This document shows, piece after piece, positions 20,456-32,695 of a DNA stretch of 64,000 nucleotides (the stretch's first letter is position 1; the number at the start of each line of letters is the position of its first letter). Origin of the DNA: Dasypus novemcinctus (Eukaryota > Chordata > Mammalia > Cingulata > Dasypodidae). The notes under the pieces were generated by a model. It worked only from the letters and a program-made list of their open reading frames with translations. It was not told the DNA's origin and did no database searches. A program made the position numbers and the translations under genes. The stretch spans positions 47,753,212 through 47,817,211 of the forward strand of contig NC_080680.1 in the NCBI RefSeq assembly GCF_030445035.2. The letters are read 5' to 3'.

Positions 20456-22609
20456 CAAGAACTGAGAGGAACAAGGGGGAAATTAGAAGAAATTGCAAGA
20501 GTATTCAATAAATATCTTGAGATAACTGAAAATAAGAACACGATATATCAGAACCTATGGGATGCAATGAAAGTAGTGCTGAGAGGGGCATTTCTAGCCC
20601 TCAATGCTTACATTAAGAAAGAAGAAAGAGCTAAAATCAACAACCTAATTACACATCTGGAGGAACTAGAGGAGAACAGCGAACTAATCTCAAAGCAGGC
20701 AGAAGGACAAAGATCAGAGAAGAAATAAATGAAATTGAGAACAAAAAAACAAGAGGCAGAATTAACAAAACCAAAAGCTGGTTCTTTGAGATTAATAAAA
20801 TTGACAAACACTTAGCTAGACAGACAAAGAAAAAAAGAGAGAATATGTAAATAAATAAAATAAAATAAATGAAAATGGGGACATTATTACTGACCACATA
20901 GAACTACGAGATCATAAAAGGATACTCCAAAAAACTGTATGCCAACAAACTAGACAATGTAGATGAAATGGAAAAATTCCTGGAACATACAAACAACCCA
21001 CACTGACCCTAGAAGAAAGAGAAGACCTCAACAAACCAATGACAAACAGTGATGGAAACAATCATCAATCAAATCCCCAAAATGAAAAGCCCAGGATCAG
21101 ATGGCTTCAGAGATGAATTCTCCTAAGCATTCAAAGAAGATTTAATGCCAATCTTACTCAAACTCTTCCAAACAATTGAACAGAAAGGCACACTACCAAA
21201 GTCATTCCATGAAGCCAATACCACCCTAATATCAAAGCCAGATAAAGACATTATGAAAAAAGAAAATTATAGACCCATTTCCCTAAAGAATCTGAGTGCA
21301 AAAATCTTTAACAAACTACTTGCTAATAGAATTCAACAACACATTAAAAGAATTATTCATCATGATCAGTGGGTTTTATCCTGGGCACACAATGTTGGTT
21401 TAACACAAGAAAATCAATCAGTATAGTACACCACATTAATAAAATAAAGAAGAAAAATCATATAATCACTTCAATTGATGCAAAAAAAAAAAAAAAAAGC
21501 ATTTGACAAAATTTAGCATCCTTTCTTGGTAAAAACACACCAAAAGATTGGAATCAAAGGAAACCTTCTCGATATGATAAAGGCCATAAATGAAAAACCC
21601 ACAGTTAACATTGTACTCAATGGTGAAAGATTGAAAGCTTTTCCATTGAGATCTGGAACAAGACTGGATGCCCACTGTCACCACTGTTGTCCCATATAGT
21701 GCTAGAAATTCTAGCTAGAGCAAGCAGGCAACAAAAAGAAATAAACGGTGTCCAAATTGGAAAGGAAGAAGTAAAACTTTCACTATTCAAAGATGATATG
21801 ATCCTATATCCAGAAAGTCCTGAAGAATCTACAACAAAAGCTGCTAGAATGATTAACAAAGTCAGTTGTGTGGCAGGAAACAAGATTAATACACAAAAAT
21901 CAATAGTGTTTTTATACACTAGTAATGCACAATCTGAGGAGGAAGTAAGGAAAAAATTCTATTTACAATAGCAACAAAAAGAATATAATATTTGTTCCTT
22001 GTCCAAGGACATGAAGCACTTGTATTCAGAAAATTATGATGCAATTGCTAAAAGAAATTAAAGAAGACCTAAATGAATGGGAGAACATTCCATGTTCATG
22101 GATGGGAAGACTAAATATCATTAGGATGTCAATTCTGCCCCAAATGATATACAGATTCAATGTAATCCTAATAAAAATTCCAATAGTCTTTACTTAAAGA
22201 AATGGAAAAACCCTCATTATCAAATTTGGAAGGGTAAGGGCCCCTGAATAGCCAGAAACTTCTTAAAAAGGAAGAAAGAAGTTGGAGTACTCTTATTTCC
22301 AGACTTCAAATCATGTTATCTAGCTACAGTGGTAAAATCAGCATGGCACTGGCATAAAGATAGATGTATAGACCAATGGAACCAAACTGATGGTTCAGAA
22401 ACAGACTTTCCTATCTATGGTCAAATGATTTTGACTAGGCTGTCAAACCCACCCAACTGTGTCAGGACAGTCTATTCAATAAGTGGTGCTAGGAGAACTG
22501 GATATTCATATCCAGAAGAAAGAAAGAGGACCCCTACTTCACACCTTATACAAAAATTAACTCAAAATGCATCAAAGACCTAAATATAACAGTGAGCATC
22601 ACAAAACTC
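20456..22609 (+). mobile_element. L1 ORF2 fragment (linker, RT and C-terminal region)
   Basis: Plus-strand decayed L1 ORF2. Recognisable blocks include CTCAATGCTTACATTAAGAA, a [13 protein letters not shown] peptide with [15 protein letters not shown] and YRPISLKNL at 21145-21426, the reverse-transcriptase stretch to 21970 with KLSLFKDDMILYPE (catalytic FADD changed to FKDD), and a W-rich C-terminal part to 22600. The upstream endonuclease and ORF1 are absent. It ends exactly at the LTR of an ERV-L element. Confidence 0.85.
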
Positions 22610-23050
22610 TGTATTAGGGTTCTCTAGAGAAACAGAACTGTCAGGAGATATCTGTAAATAGTATGAGATTTTATAAAATTGTCTCATGCAACTGTGGCGA
22701 TTCTCAAGTCTAAATTCCATAGGGCAAGCTGCAAGTCAGGGACTCTGATGAAGGTCCTCATTGAATTCCCCAGGAGATGCTGGCTATCTGAAGTAGAGAT
22801 GGGTATTCTCTCTCTGAATGCTGAAATCAATTTTCCTTTTAAGGCCTTCAACTGATTGGATGAGACATTACTCATTGCTGATAGCAAACTCCTCAGTTGA
22901 TTGTAAATGTAACCAGCCATCTATGCAATCAACTCACTGATGAGTAAAGTCTATGAAATGCCATTTTATTACAATTTCTCCATTGCTTGCTTGACCAAAG
23001 AAGTGGGCACCATTACCTGGTTGAATTGGCACATTAGCCTAACCGTCGCA
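22610..23050 (-). mobile_element. 3' LTR of an ERV-L (MLT2-like) provirus
   Basis: On the minus strand it opens TGCGACGGTTAGGCTAATGT and closes AGAACCCTAATACA, giving TG...CA ends over 441 bp. It matches the LTR at 8181. A purine-rich CAAGGGGTGGAC just inside the boundary at 23051-23062 fits the polypurine tract of the adjoining internal region. Confidence 0.8.
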
Positions 23051-23123
23051 GTCCACCCCTTGTCAAGTAGGCAGCCATACACATCATCTTAAACCATAAT
23101 TTGTCTCTAAATAAAAACAGTAA

Positions 23124-23170
23124 CAGATATATATATATACACATATATATATATACATATATATATATTA
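23124..23170. repeat. TA/CA microsatellite
   Basis: Alternating AT with interspersed ACAC, about 45 bases, lying inside the ERV-L region just beyond its LTR. Confidence 0.85.
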
Positions 23171-26100
23171 TTTTCCGCCTAACAATACTCAACTGCCCTG
23201 CATACAACTGGAAATGCACTAAATCCTTCCAGAATAGGATGCAAGTCCTTGGGTAATAATCGCTCTTAAGCTTGCATCCTTAAATACAACATGAAACTAA
23301 TACAACTTATGTCATATGATAAGGGGAAAGGATGGGGAAGAAAACAAAGATATTCATACTCATAATAAAACAAGGAAGAAATAGTCATGACCATTACAGT
23401 CCTTGTTTCTGTAACTGGTCGTGGGTTGAAGTTCATATTTATCACTACCTTCTTCCACTACCATTTCATGTTCCCTTTACCCTCAGCAAGCACCTTAGCT
23501 GGCCGTGGCTCTTTGCCTGGTGAGGTGAATCAAACTTTCATTCCTGAAGATTCTGAGTCATTGTTTGTCCTGCTTGATGAGGTTGTTGCAATTTTACATT
23601 GACTTTAATCAGAGGGCATAATAGTACTAAGAGACACCCTAGGGGATTTCCAGTGTTCCGGGCAAACTCTTCTTAACCTCCATTGTGTAGGTGCCATCCT
23701 ATTTCCCCTTGATAGTCAGGATCAGTACAGTAATTCCCTTCTTTGCCTGTTGATTCAGAGGCTTGAGGAGACCAAAGTAGTCAGGTGGCAGTCTTAACTT
23801 CCAGTTCAACGGAATTGTTGTGTTCCCTGATGGAAGCATTCCTCCTTTTGAATCTAATACCTGTAGTCCAGCAGATTTTAAGGTTGCAGGGACAGGAAGC
23901 AAAAATTTTCCTAGTGGATCACTAGGGATAATAGTGTGTGGTGCTACTCACAGTTCCACCCCTTTATTCCTGGACCTGTGAATCCCGACTATAGGAGAAA
24001 CTGCACCATAGAGTGGTTGCTGATTTAGAGCATATACAACCTCCTGGAGAACAGTGCCCCAGTCCTGCAACATATTCCCATCTAGTTGTCACTGTAATTG
24101 AGTCTTCAAAAGGCCATTCTACTGTTCTATCAATCCAGCTGCTTCAGGATAATGGGGAACATGGTAAGACCAGTGAATTCCATGAGCATGTGCCCATTCC
24201 CGCACATCATTTGCTGAGAAGTGGTTTCCCTGATCAGAAGCAATGCTGTGTGGACTGTCATGGCAGTGGATAAGACATTCAGTAAGTCCACTGATAGTAG
24301 TTTTGGAAGAAGCATTGTGTGCAGGGAAGGCAAACCCATATCTGGAGTATGTGTCTATTTCAGTTAGAACAAAGTGCTGCCCCTTTCAGATGGAAGTTGT
24401 CCAATGTAATCAACCTGCCACCGGTTAGCAGGCTGATCACCTTGGGGAATGGTGTCATATTGGGGACTGAGTATGGATCTCTGCTGTTGGCAGACTGGGC
24501 ACTCTGCAGTGGCTGCAGCCAAGTCAGCCTTAGTGAGGGGAAGTCCATTTTGCTGGGCCCATGCATAACTTCCATTCCTACCACCATGGCCACTATGTTT
24601 ATGAGCCCATTGGGCAATGACAGGAGTGGCTGGGAAAAGAGGCTGAGTGCTATCCACAGAATGGATCATCTTATCCATTTGATTATTAAAATCTTCTTCT
24701 GCTGAGCATTCATGTGGGACACAAATATTGTCATGTTTTTTGCTCATTCAGAAAGGTCTACCCATGTATCTCTTCCCCAGACTTCTTTGTCACCAATTTT
24801 CCAATCCTGTTCCTTCCAAGTCCCTGACCATCCAGTCAAAACATTAGCAAGAGCCCATGAATCAGTGTATAAACACACCTCTGGCCATTTCTCCTTCCAA
24901 GAAAATGAACAACCAGGTGTACTGCTTGAAATTATGCCCACTGGGAGGATTTCTCCTCATCACTGTCCTTCAGGGACATCCCAGAAAGGGGCTGCAGTGC
25001 TGCAGCTGTCCAATTTCAGATGGTACCTGGATATTGTGCAGAAACATCTAAAAACCAGGCCTGAGTTTTCTTTTTGTCAGTCAACTTATTGTAAGGAATT
25101 CCCCAAGAGGCTATAGTTGTGGACTGGGGAAGAGAAAGTAATGTGGCAGAAGTGGTGACCCAGGGCTTTTGGGCCACTTCCTCACATAACTTACTTGTGT
25201 CTTCAGAACCCACTCAAGACTTATCTCGTATATACCACTTCCACTTTATGATGGAGTGCTGCTGTATGCACCCAACTTTATGGTTTGGTGGATCAGACAA
25301 CACCCAGTTCATGATAGGCCACTCAGGTTTCATGGTAACTTGGTGGTCCATGGTTAAGCACTCAGTCTCTACTAAGGCCTGGTAGCAGGCCAAAAGCTGT
25401 TTCTGAAAAGAAGAGTGGGTATCTGCAGAGGATGACAGGGCTTTGCTCCAAAATCCTAAGGGTCTGCATTGTGAGTCTCCTATAGGGGCCGGCCAAAGGC
25501 TCCAGACAGCATCTCTATTTGCCACTTATGCTTCCAGTACCATTGGATCCACTAGATCATATGGCCAAAGTGGCAGTGCAGCTTACACAGCAGTCTGGAC
25601 CTGGTACAGAGCCTCCTCTTGATCCAATTCCTCCTCAAAGCTAGCAGCTATTCTGGTCACTCAGTAAAAGTGCCAGAGTAGCACACACAAATGAGAAATA
25701 TGTTGTCTCCAAAATCTGAAGAGGCCAACTAAGTATTGTGCCTCTTTTTTGGTCATAGGAGGGGCCAGATACAACAGTTTTTAGAAGAGATATCTGGACA
25801 TGCCCCATACCAATGAAAACATCTAGAAATTTCACCAAAGTAGTAGGCATCTGTATTTTTGTTGGATTTATCTTCCATCCTCTCCCACACAAATGCCTTA
25901 CCAATAAGTCTAGAATATTTTCTACTTCTTGCTCACTAGGTCCAATCAGTATGGTATCATCAATAATGGACCGATGTTATGTCTTGTGGGAGCAGAGACA
26001 ATCAAGTACCCTGCAGACAATATTATAACATAGAGCTGAAGATTTGCTATACCCCAGAGGCAGAACAGTGAAAGTATACTGCAGACCTTGCCAGCTGAGA

Positions 26101-26348
26101 GCAATTTGTTTCTGGTGGTCCTTTCTAACGGCAACTGAGAAAAAAGCATTTGCCAGATCAACAACTGCACCAGGGGATGTATTGATTTGCTTAAGAAATG
26201 ATACCATATCTGGAACAGCACCTGCAGTTGGAGTCACCACTTGGTTAAGTTTACAATAATTCACTGTCAACCTCCAAGATCCATTTGTTTCCTGCAAAGG
26301 CCAAATAAGAGTTGAATGGGGATGTGACTGGAATCACTGCCCCTGCAT

Positions 26349-26769
26349 CCTCTTTTTTTTTTTTTTTAAGATTTATTTATTTCTCTCCCCTTCGCCCCTC
26401 ACCCCAGTTGTCTGTTCTCTTTGTCTTTCTGCTGCGTGTTCTTCTTTGTCCGCTTCTGTTGTTGTTAGCAGGATGGGAATCTGTGTTTATTTTTGTTGCA
26501 TCATCTTGTTGTGTCAGCTCTCTGTGTGTGCAGTGCTATCCCTGGGCAGGCTGAACTTCCTTTTGCGCTGGGCGGCTCTCCTTACGGGGTGCACTCCTTG
26601 CGTGTGGGGCTCCCCTACGTGGGGACACCCCAGCGTGGCAGGGCACTCCTTAACCGCATCAGCACTGCGCATGGGCCAGCTCTACACGGGTCAAGGAGGC
26701 CTGGGGTTTGAACTGCAGACCTCCCATGTGGTAGAGGGACGCCCTAACCACTGGGCCAAGTCCGCTTCC
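26349..26769 (-). mobile_element. DAS-SINE inserted in ERV-L pol
   Basis: T-rich run then AAGATTTATTTATTTCTCTC, the GC-rich body and the tRNA-like head at the right (rc of GGAAGCGGACTTGGCCCAGT). ERV-L sequence resumes on the right with TTCAAATCCTTGATGG, so the insertion postdates the retrovirus. Target duplication is not clear. Confidence 0.88.
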
Positions 26770-26834
26770 CTTCAAATCCTTGATGGTGATACCGATCTCT
26801 GTAATGCCTCAAGGAATCCAGTGTTGCTTTTTTT

Positions 26835-27270
26835 TTTTTTTAAGATTTAGTTACTTATTTATTTTTTCCACTTACCCTTCCCCACCCTGCTATTTTTGCT
26901 GTCTGTGTCTGTTCTCTGTGTGATCTTCTATATCTATTTCTCTTTTTTCTTTTCTTCTTGTCTTTCTCCTCTAGGATTCACGGTGATTCAATCCTGGGGA
27001 CCTCTGATGTGGAGAGTTTCCCTGTCAATTGTGCCACCTCAGTTCCTGGTCTCTACTGCACTTCGCCTTAACTCTCCCCTTTGTCTCTGTTTTGATGCAT
27101 CATCACCTTGCTACGTGACTCCTCACCTTGCTGCATGACTCACTTGCACAAGCACTGGGTAACTGTGTGGACACTCTGCTTGTCGTGTGGGCACTGGCTT
27201 GCCACACGGGCACTCATGTGGGCACTTGGTTCACCACAAAGGCACTCGCATAGGCACCCCTTAAAAAAAC
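26835..27270 (-). mobile_element. Diverged DAS-SINE-like element
   Basis: T-run and AAGATTTAGTTACTTATTTA at the left, TCTGTGTCTGTTCTCTGTGT, then a tRNA-like segment (rc of GGTGGCACAATTGACAGGGA with CCAGGATTGAATCACC) and a run of GTGGGCACT-type repeats on the right. It is an older or different subfamily from the CpG-rich copies. Confidence 0.65.
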
Positions 27271-28877
27271 CATGAATGTTCTTTAAAAAAAATAATACCT
27301 ACTTTATGGGGTTATTGTAATAACTATTATAAAAGAGATAAAATACAAATGTAGAAAAAAGTGGGTTTTTTTTGCAATATTAATCTATGCCGTTTTTTCT
27401 ACTACCCTGTCCCATTTTTTCAAGAAGGTAGTCAGCCCTTTGTGCACACTTTCCTTGAGGGTTATTTGTAGAGTGTAAAGCAGTTGTTGAAGGCAAACGT
27501 TTTTCCAACATTTTGTGAATGCTTAAGCTCATGATGGAGATTGTTAAATATGGGAGTAGGGGGAAGGTAGGGAAAGGTGGGTGCTCTCACAGGGAAAGAA
27601 AGAGGATCAGAGAGTAAGTGGCCATTTCCCCAGGCTTATTGAAGAAATGAAGGATGTTCCCCGAGAATGGGGAACTACTATCCTTTAGGCAGCTTGACCT
27701 CCTCAGGTCTGTGGTGTATAGGTGAGAGTGGATAATAGTATTATGACTTCCAACCCTGGTAAATATTACTGCAAGTTTCAAGGAACTTCTATGGGACAAC
27801 TTGGGCTTGGATAATGAACATCTCCCTGGTGGCCCCAATCCTGGAGGGGGCTTCTATTTATTTTGCTCTTGATAGGAGAACTTCTCTTTAGCTCAACTGG
27901 ATAGGAAATTGTCTTTGCCTGAATTCCCCTGAAATCACAGTTTGTGACAAGGGCTTGGATTAAAGTAGTTTATTTGGGAAGTAATTCCATGGGGCAGGAA
28001 TATGGGACAGAAATTAATACAAGGTTGTATCATCAAGTTGGTCACTGCTATGGGCTTGCATCAAAATTGTCTGCTAAAGGGACGAAGAAGAGGGAGAAGC
28101 ATTGGTCGATCTGCTGTCATTTCCACTGGTTGGGGCAATAACCTTTCTAGTTTGTATGTGTGTGAGTGGTGGGCAGGCTCCTATAGGAATCCATAGCAAG
28201 GAACCAGAGGGGCCCTGGAGCAGGAAGTAAGTGGGAGAAGCAAGGCACAAGCTTGAAGTGAGGTGCTGTCAGTGCGAAGAAGGTAGAAGCCTGGAGGAAT
28301 CTGTTTGCCACAGCCATGACTGGAATGGAGCTGAGGCTGAGAGGATGTGAGATGGTGTTCACAGTGCCTGATATGGGGAGAGAGGCTCAATAATGACTGA
28401 GAAGGATGGGGACACAAGAACCTTTAAAAATAATTTTCCTCCTGATTAAAAAATAATACATATAATTTTGGCGTAGAACCTAATTTAATTTGATGAAATG
28501 CCAAAGGGAACTTTCTGGTAGATGCTTATTTGTGGTCTAAGGTTCATTTCTGCTACAGCAGCACAGTGCCTAACATGATTGGGGCTATAGGAAATAAAAC
28601 AATGTTAGTTCCCTAACCCTAATCACATATCAGTACATATAAATGCACATGCGTATACCCATCCTTGCCTGAGAAAAAGAGGAAAAATTCTTAGGAAATG
28701 CAATGAGTCCATCATGAGTTTGTACCTGTATGATATTAACATTTATCCAAACCTTCAAAAAATGGACCTGAGATCTCCTGCTTCCCCAAAAAGCACATTT
28801 GGGGTCTGACATATACCCACATTGGTTTGCAAAGCAGTCCCTTATAAGTCCCTCTAAGTCCCAAGGAGTATGATCAC
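27271..28877. other. Non-coding intergenic DNA with MIR traces
   Basis: No gene. A short MIR-like stretch (AATAATACCTACTTTATGGG) lies at 27288-27350. The rest, including a moderately GC-balanced block at 27900-28420, is not recognised as a repeat and may be unique sequence. Confidence 0.45.
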
Positions 28878-29030
28878 TTAGAGCAGAGCTTCTAGAACTT
28901 AAATACTCATTTAAATCACCTGAGGATCATATTAAATGCAGATTTTGATTGAGAAGTCTGGAGTAGAGCCCAAGACTCTGTATTTCTAACAAGCTTCCAG
29001 GAGATCCTGATGCAGTATCCCATCTTTGTG
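28878..29030 (+). repeat. MER5A-type hAT relic
   Basis: GAGCAGAGCTTCTAGAACTT, AATCACCTGAGGATCATATT, and TATTTCTAACAAGCTTCCAG with GGAGATCCTGATGC follow the MER5A consensus order; the right end is missing. Confidence 0.65.
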
Positions 29031-29149
29031 ACAGCAAGGATTTAGAGGACATATATAACGTTCCTCTGCCAGGAACACTCTTCTTCCTTCTCCATCGAGA
29101 CTTTCCCTGGGCTTCCATCTGAAATTGCAAAACCATTTCCCCACATCAA

Positions 29150-29352
29150 TACTCACCTGCCATTTCTGCTTTGTTTATCTCTTTAGCACATATCATCATC
29201 TAACACCCTACATATAGGACATATTCATCATGCTTATTGTTTGTCTCCCCCCACTAGAATGTAAGCTTCCTGAGGGTAGGGATTTTTGTCTGTATTTCCA
29301 GTTCCAGTCTCATAGTAGGCACTCGATAAATCTTTGTGGAATGAGTGAATAG
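29150..29352 (+). mobile_element. L2 3' end
   Basis: CCACTAGAATGTAAGCTTCC, TGAGGGTAGGGATTTTTGTC, CATAGTAGGCACTCGATAAAT and TGTGGAATGAGTGAA: the L2 tail in sense orientation. Confidence 0.8.
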
Positions 29353-29384
29353 CTATTTCATTCATCAAGTTAAATTGCATTTTT

Positions 29385-29760
29385 AAGTACATTGAGCACT
29401 TGCTAGATATCAAGCATTGTGAATAGTGCTGTGTGGGAATTCAAATATAAAATAACACCTAGCAAAAAAAATGAATAAATAAACACTAGGCTCCTTCTCT
29501 TCAGGAGTTCATAGGCTGGTGGGGGAGACAGATACATATAAATAAATGTAATAAAGGCAGAATAATGGAAGGCACAGTAGAGATGCAAGCCGTTACTGGG
29601 GAAGTCCAAAGAATCAAGTATTCTGAATTGAGGCAGTGTGGGTAGACAAAATGGAGGTAGCCCTTGAAGTAGGGTAGAAATTTTGCCAATGGGGAGGAGG
29701 AAGAAATTGTAGGTAAAGGAAATAACTGGAGGAGAGGACTGGAGGCAGAAAAATATCCTT
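29385..29760 (-). mobile_element. L2 3' region
   Basis: Reverse-complement L2 (CATTGAGCACTTGCTAGATA, TCAGGAGTTCATAGGCTGGT, GGGGGAGACAGATACATATA). It faces the preceding L2, so the two tails lie head to head. Confidence 0.6.
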
Positions 29761-30282
29761 AATATTTTATTCAAGAAATAATAATTTCTCGGCGGTAACT
29801 AAACTATTGGGATCATGGGGTGGAGGTTGGGGTTGTATGGAAGATAAATATGAAAAGGTTGATTGGGACCAGATAGTTTGAAACTATGAAAATATTATAA
29901 TCTTTCATATTATGGTCCTTGGTGGTAGCCAAAATGAAAAATACACTTTTCCAGACCCCTATTGTTTTACGATTGTATAGTTGCAAAAGCTGCACAGTTG
30001 GTCCTGATGGAAAACTTCAGATAACCGATAACCTAAAAGATGATTTGGTAAGCAGTGTGGGAAGTGAGATGACTCGGAGAAGGCAGAGGTTGGAGGCAGG
30101 GAGTTCAGGTAGAAGACTTGCAGAACCAGGGAACGATTTGCGGGAAAAAAGAAGAGGAGTCAAGTTATAATGAATGGGGAGAGGTTGTTAGAACTCTTAT
30201 CCTCCCTCTTGCCTTCCTGTTTCCCTGCATTTCTCCTTCCCCTGCTGGACCCGTGCAACTCAGCTTCTAGCAGGTCTTGGGA
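29761..30282. other. Non-coding spacer
   Basis: No gene or repeat recognised; a short open frame at 29919-30170 has no recognisable similarity. Confidence 0.4.
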
Positions 30283-30480
30283 GGAAAGATAGCATAGCAA
30301 TTAAGGGGAAAGGGTAGATGGTCAAGCACTTACCCTGCTGCATGAACTTGGGTAAGTTCTTACACTCTCCAAGCCTCAATTTCCTCATCTGAAAGACAGA
30401 AAAGAGGACTAGTGCCTACCTCATAAATCTGTTGAGAAGATTAAAACTGAATATAATTAAAACATTTAGTTGAATACCTG
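30283..30480 (+). repeat. MIR SINE
   Basis: Sense MIR: ATAGCATAGCAATTAAGGGG head, CTTGGGTAAGTTCTTACACT, CTCAATTTCCTCATCTG, and CCTACCTCATAAATCTGTTG in the consensus order. Confidence 0.8.
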
Positions 30481-31471
30481 CCTGTGATAGTCAAGATATC
30501 TTATGCTGCACTAATAGATAATCTCCAAATATCTGTGGTTTAAAACAAGATTTCTCAATCACATGTCCACTACGGGTCAGCAGAGCGATTCTGCTTATTG
30601 TAGTTTCTCAGCGACCCAGGCTGACAGAGTAGCTACCATTGTAAATATTGCCTGTCCCTACGCCAAAGTGAAAGAGAACTCTGGAGGGTCTCACACTGAC
30701 AATTAAATTCTTGTCATTTCTTTTGATAATCCGTAGGCCAGAGTCAATCATATGGCCGCACCCACTATAAGGCCAAACAATGCAGTCCTACCATGTGCCC
30801 AGGAGATAGGTGAGTGTGAAATACGTGGTAAGCTTTTAGTATTGCTATTACTTCTATGCTAAGATCTGCAGCCCCAGCCTCTCCCTTGAGCTCCCATTCC
30901 AGGGAGTTGCAGTCAGTCTCCTTCATCGGAATCGGCTGTAGAATACTCACAGTGATCTCTAGTGGTACCCAGAGCTACTTCACTAGCCCTCTGAGGGAAC
31001 TTCTGAGCCCTCTGGAGCAAAATTAATTCAGCAAGTCTGTATTACAGTATTAATTCTCTAGTTTGCCCGACTTTGCAAGCCTCGTAAGAGCATAGGTAAA
31101 CCTGTATGCCCCAAGATCACCCTTTCAGGAATAAACTGTGAAAAACACCGTTTCTTTTTGGTACAAATATCCAAATGTCAAGTACTTAAAGAATCTGAAT
31201 ATAAAATCTTGTTTTTCACTGTGCAAGACTGTTTTTACTCCACAGAAACTCCCCTTCTGTTTCCAATACACTTTTCCTTCCTATAAACATATAAATATTC
31301 ATAGAGATTGGGCCACAACCAGTATGGAATTCCTGGAGGCCTCTCTGCAAACACAACTCAAAGAAATATCCTTAATTACAAGAAAAATAGAGAGGAGTTG
31401 CTTCTGAAGGAACTATACTTCCATGTTCCCGGTCTTCTCAGGGCTTCTTAACTGGAGTCCATTGACCCCTG
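30481..31471. other. Non-coding DNA, part possibly an old LTR relic
   Basis: The stretch at 30490-30840 (CTTATGCTGCACTAATAGAT, TGTGGTTTAAAACAAGATTT, CATATGGCCGCACCCA) has the feel of an old LTR-type repeat but I cannot name the family. No gene seen. Confidence 0.35.
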
Positions 31472-31481
31472 CTAGAATAGT

Positions 31482-31736
31482 GGTTTTTGTTGTTGTTGTT
31501 GTTTTGTTTTATTATTACTATTATTTTTTGAGGTCCCAGGCCTGGGGATTGAACCTGGAACCTCATGTGTGGGGAGTTAGCGCTCAACCACTGGTCCACA
31601 TCGGCTCCCCTGAGTTGGTTTTTTCTTTTGTTTGCTTGTTGTTGTTGTTGTTGTTGTTTTAGGAGACACTAGGGACTGAACCTAGAACCTCCCATGTGGG
31701 AAGCAGGCACTCAACCACTCAAGCCACACTGGCTCC
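31482..31736 (-). mobile_element. Dimeric tRNA-derived SINE
   Basis: Two tRNA-like heads in tandem on the minus strand: the right unit reads GGGAGCCAGTGTGGCTTGAG and the left unit GGGGAGCCGATGTGGACCAG, each with its own B-box-like element and a CAACAACAAC linker or tail. A perfect 10-bp duplication CTAGAATAGT (31472-31481, 31737-31746) encloses both, so they inserted as one dimer. Confidence 0.85.
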
Positions 31737-31746
31737 CTAGAATAGT

Positions 31747-32509
31747 ATTTTAATATAAATTGATTTTCTTTGTAATTCACTGCACTTAAAAATATCAGTC
31801 TGAGGAGGGGTCCAAAGCTTCACCAGACTGCTTAAAAGGGTTACTTGACACATTAAACATGCTATAAGATTAAAGTTCTACTTTACAGGAACCCTGTGCG
31901 AGTCTAAGGAAACATTTTAAATCTTACCACAGGGTGGTGGTATTGCTTTAAGAGTAAGAGTAATGCAAACTCACTGAACAACACGCTATCTCAGAGACGG
32001 GTGAGGAGCAAATTGGTGACATGGCCACAGAAAGTTAAAATAGTCTTTGTCTTAAGTGAAAGTTACAGATTCCCAGGAGGCAAAATACAAGTATTAGTCT
32101 AGTATATAAAATGTAATTGGTAATGGGTTTTACTATTTTAAAATCACATATAACACAAAAAATGCAAGATTTTGAGGACCTTTTAGCCAACCAATTCCCT
32201 AAACATTTATTCTATACTATATTGTGATTTTCTTCAATATGTAAAGTGAGGTCTTACTGTGATATTTTTCTTTCCCAATTGTCAGGGTTTTATGTTTCCC
32301 ATTGACTCAGTGCTGGGTGTTTGTATGAGGGCAGCATACTCACACGCTGAATTCCAGCCATATGCAATCATGATTAGATCCATATGGCAAGTTGCAAAAT
32401 AGAAGACACAAGTCCTGAACAAAAATTGATCATCGGATGATAGAAACAGCAACACACAACCAACCAAGGAACAAACAAAACAGAATTGGTTATACTAGTG
32501 AAAACAACA
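31747..32509. other. Non-coding spacer
   Basis: Mostly AT-rich DNA with no recognised gene or repeat. Confidence 0.4.
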
Positions 32510-32695
32510 TGTACTTTCAGATGAAACAATTTGCTTCAAAGGGTCTGGGAGAGAAGGTGGTGATTAGGATGCAGGTGTTATTATAAATGAAATAAGATGG
32601 CCACGTAATAGTTAAAGCTGGATAATGGATAAATGGAGTTCTTTATACAATGTCTATATTTTTGTATATGCTTGAATTTTTCAAAATAAAAAAAA
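32510..32695 (+). repeat. Possible L1M 3' end
   Basis: GCTGGATAATGGATAAATGG, TTTTTGTATATGCTTGAATT and TTTCAAAATAAAAAAAATAC resemble the 3' end of old L1 elements. Confidence 0.5.

Larger units (their letters stand above)
23051..26834 (-). pseudogene. ERV-L endogenous retrovirus pol remnant
   Basis: Decayed class III retroviral pol on the minus strand, in the expected order from high to low coordinates: reverse transcriptase (about 26300-25640, with VDLANAFFS and FTVLPLGYS), RNase H (about 25530-24750, with YTDSWA), integrase zinc-binding and core part (about 24750-24000, with ECPVCQQQ), and a dUTPase-like tail (about 23900-23640, IPLNWKLRLPP), which is characteristic of ERV-L. The frame is broken repeatedly by stops and indels, and the reverse-transcriptase Asp-Asp box is disrupted by a one-base loss near 25960. 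A SINE interrupts it at 26349-26769, and gag and the 5' LTR are missing. It cannot encode an active enzyme. Confidence 0.88.

Noticed and set aside
23124-23170. CRISPR-like or regulatory array
   Set aside because: It is a simple TA/CA microsatellite in a mammalian genome.
25977-26297. A functional domesticated reverse transcriptase
   Set aside because: The frame is short, the catalytic box is broken, and neighbouring domains are interrupted by stops and a SINE. No sign of selection is visible.
29919-30170. An 83-codon frame in a repeat-poor stretch
   Set aside because: No recognisable domain and no splice or promoter context; length is within chance.
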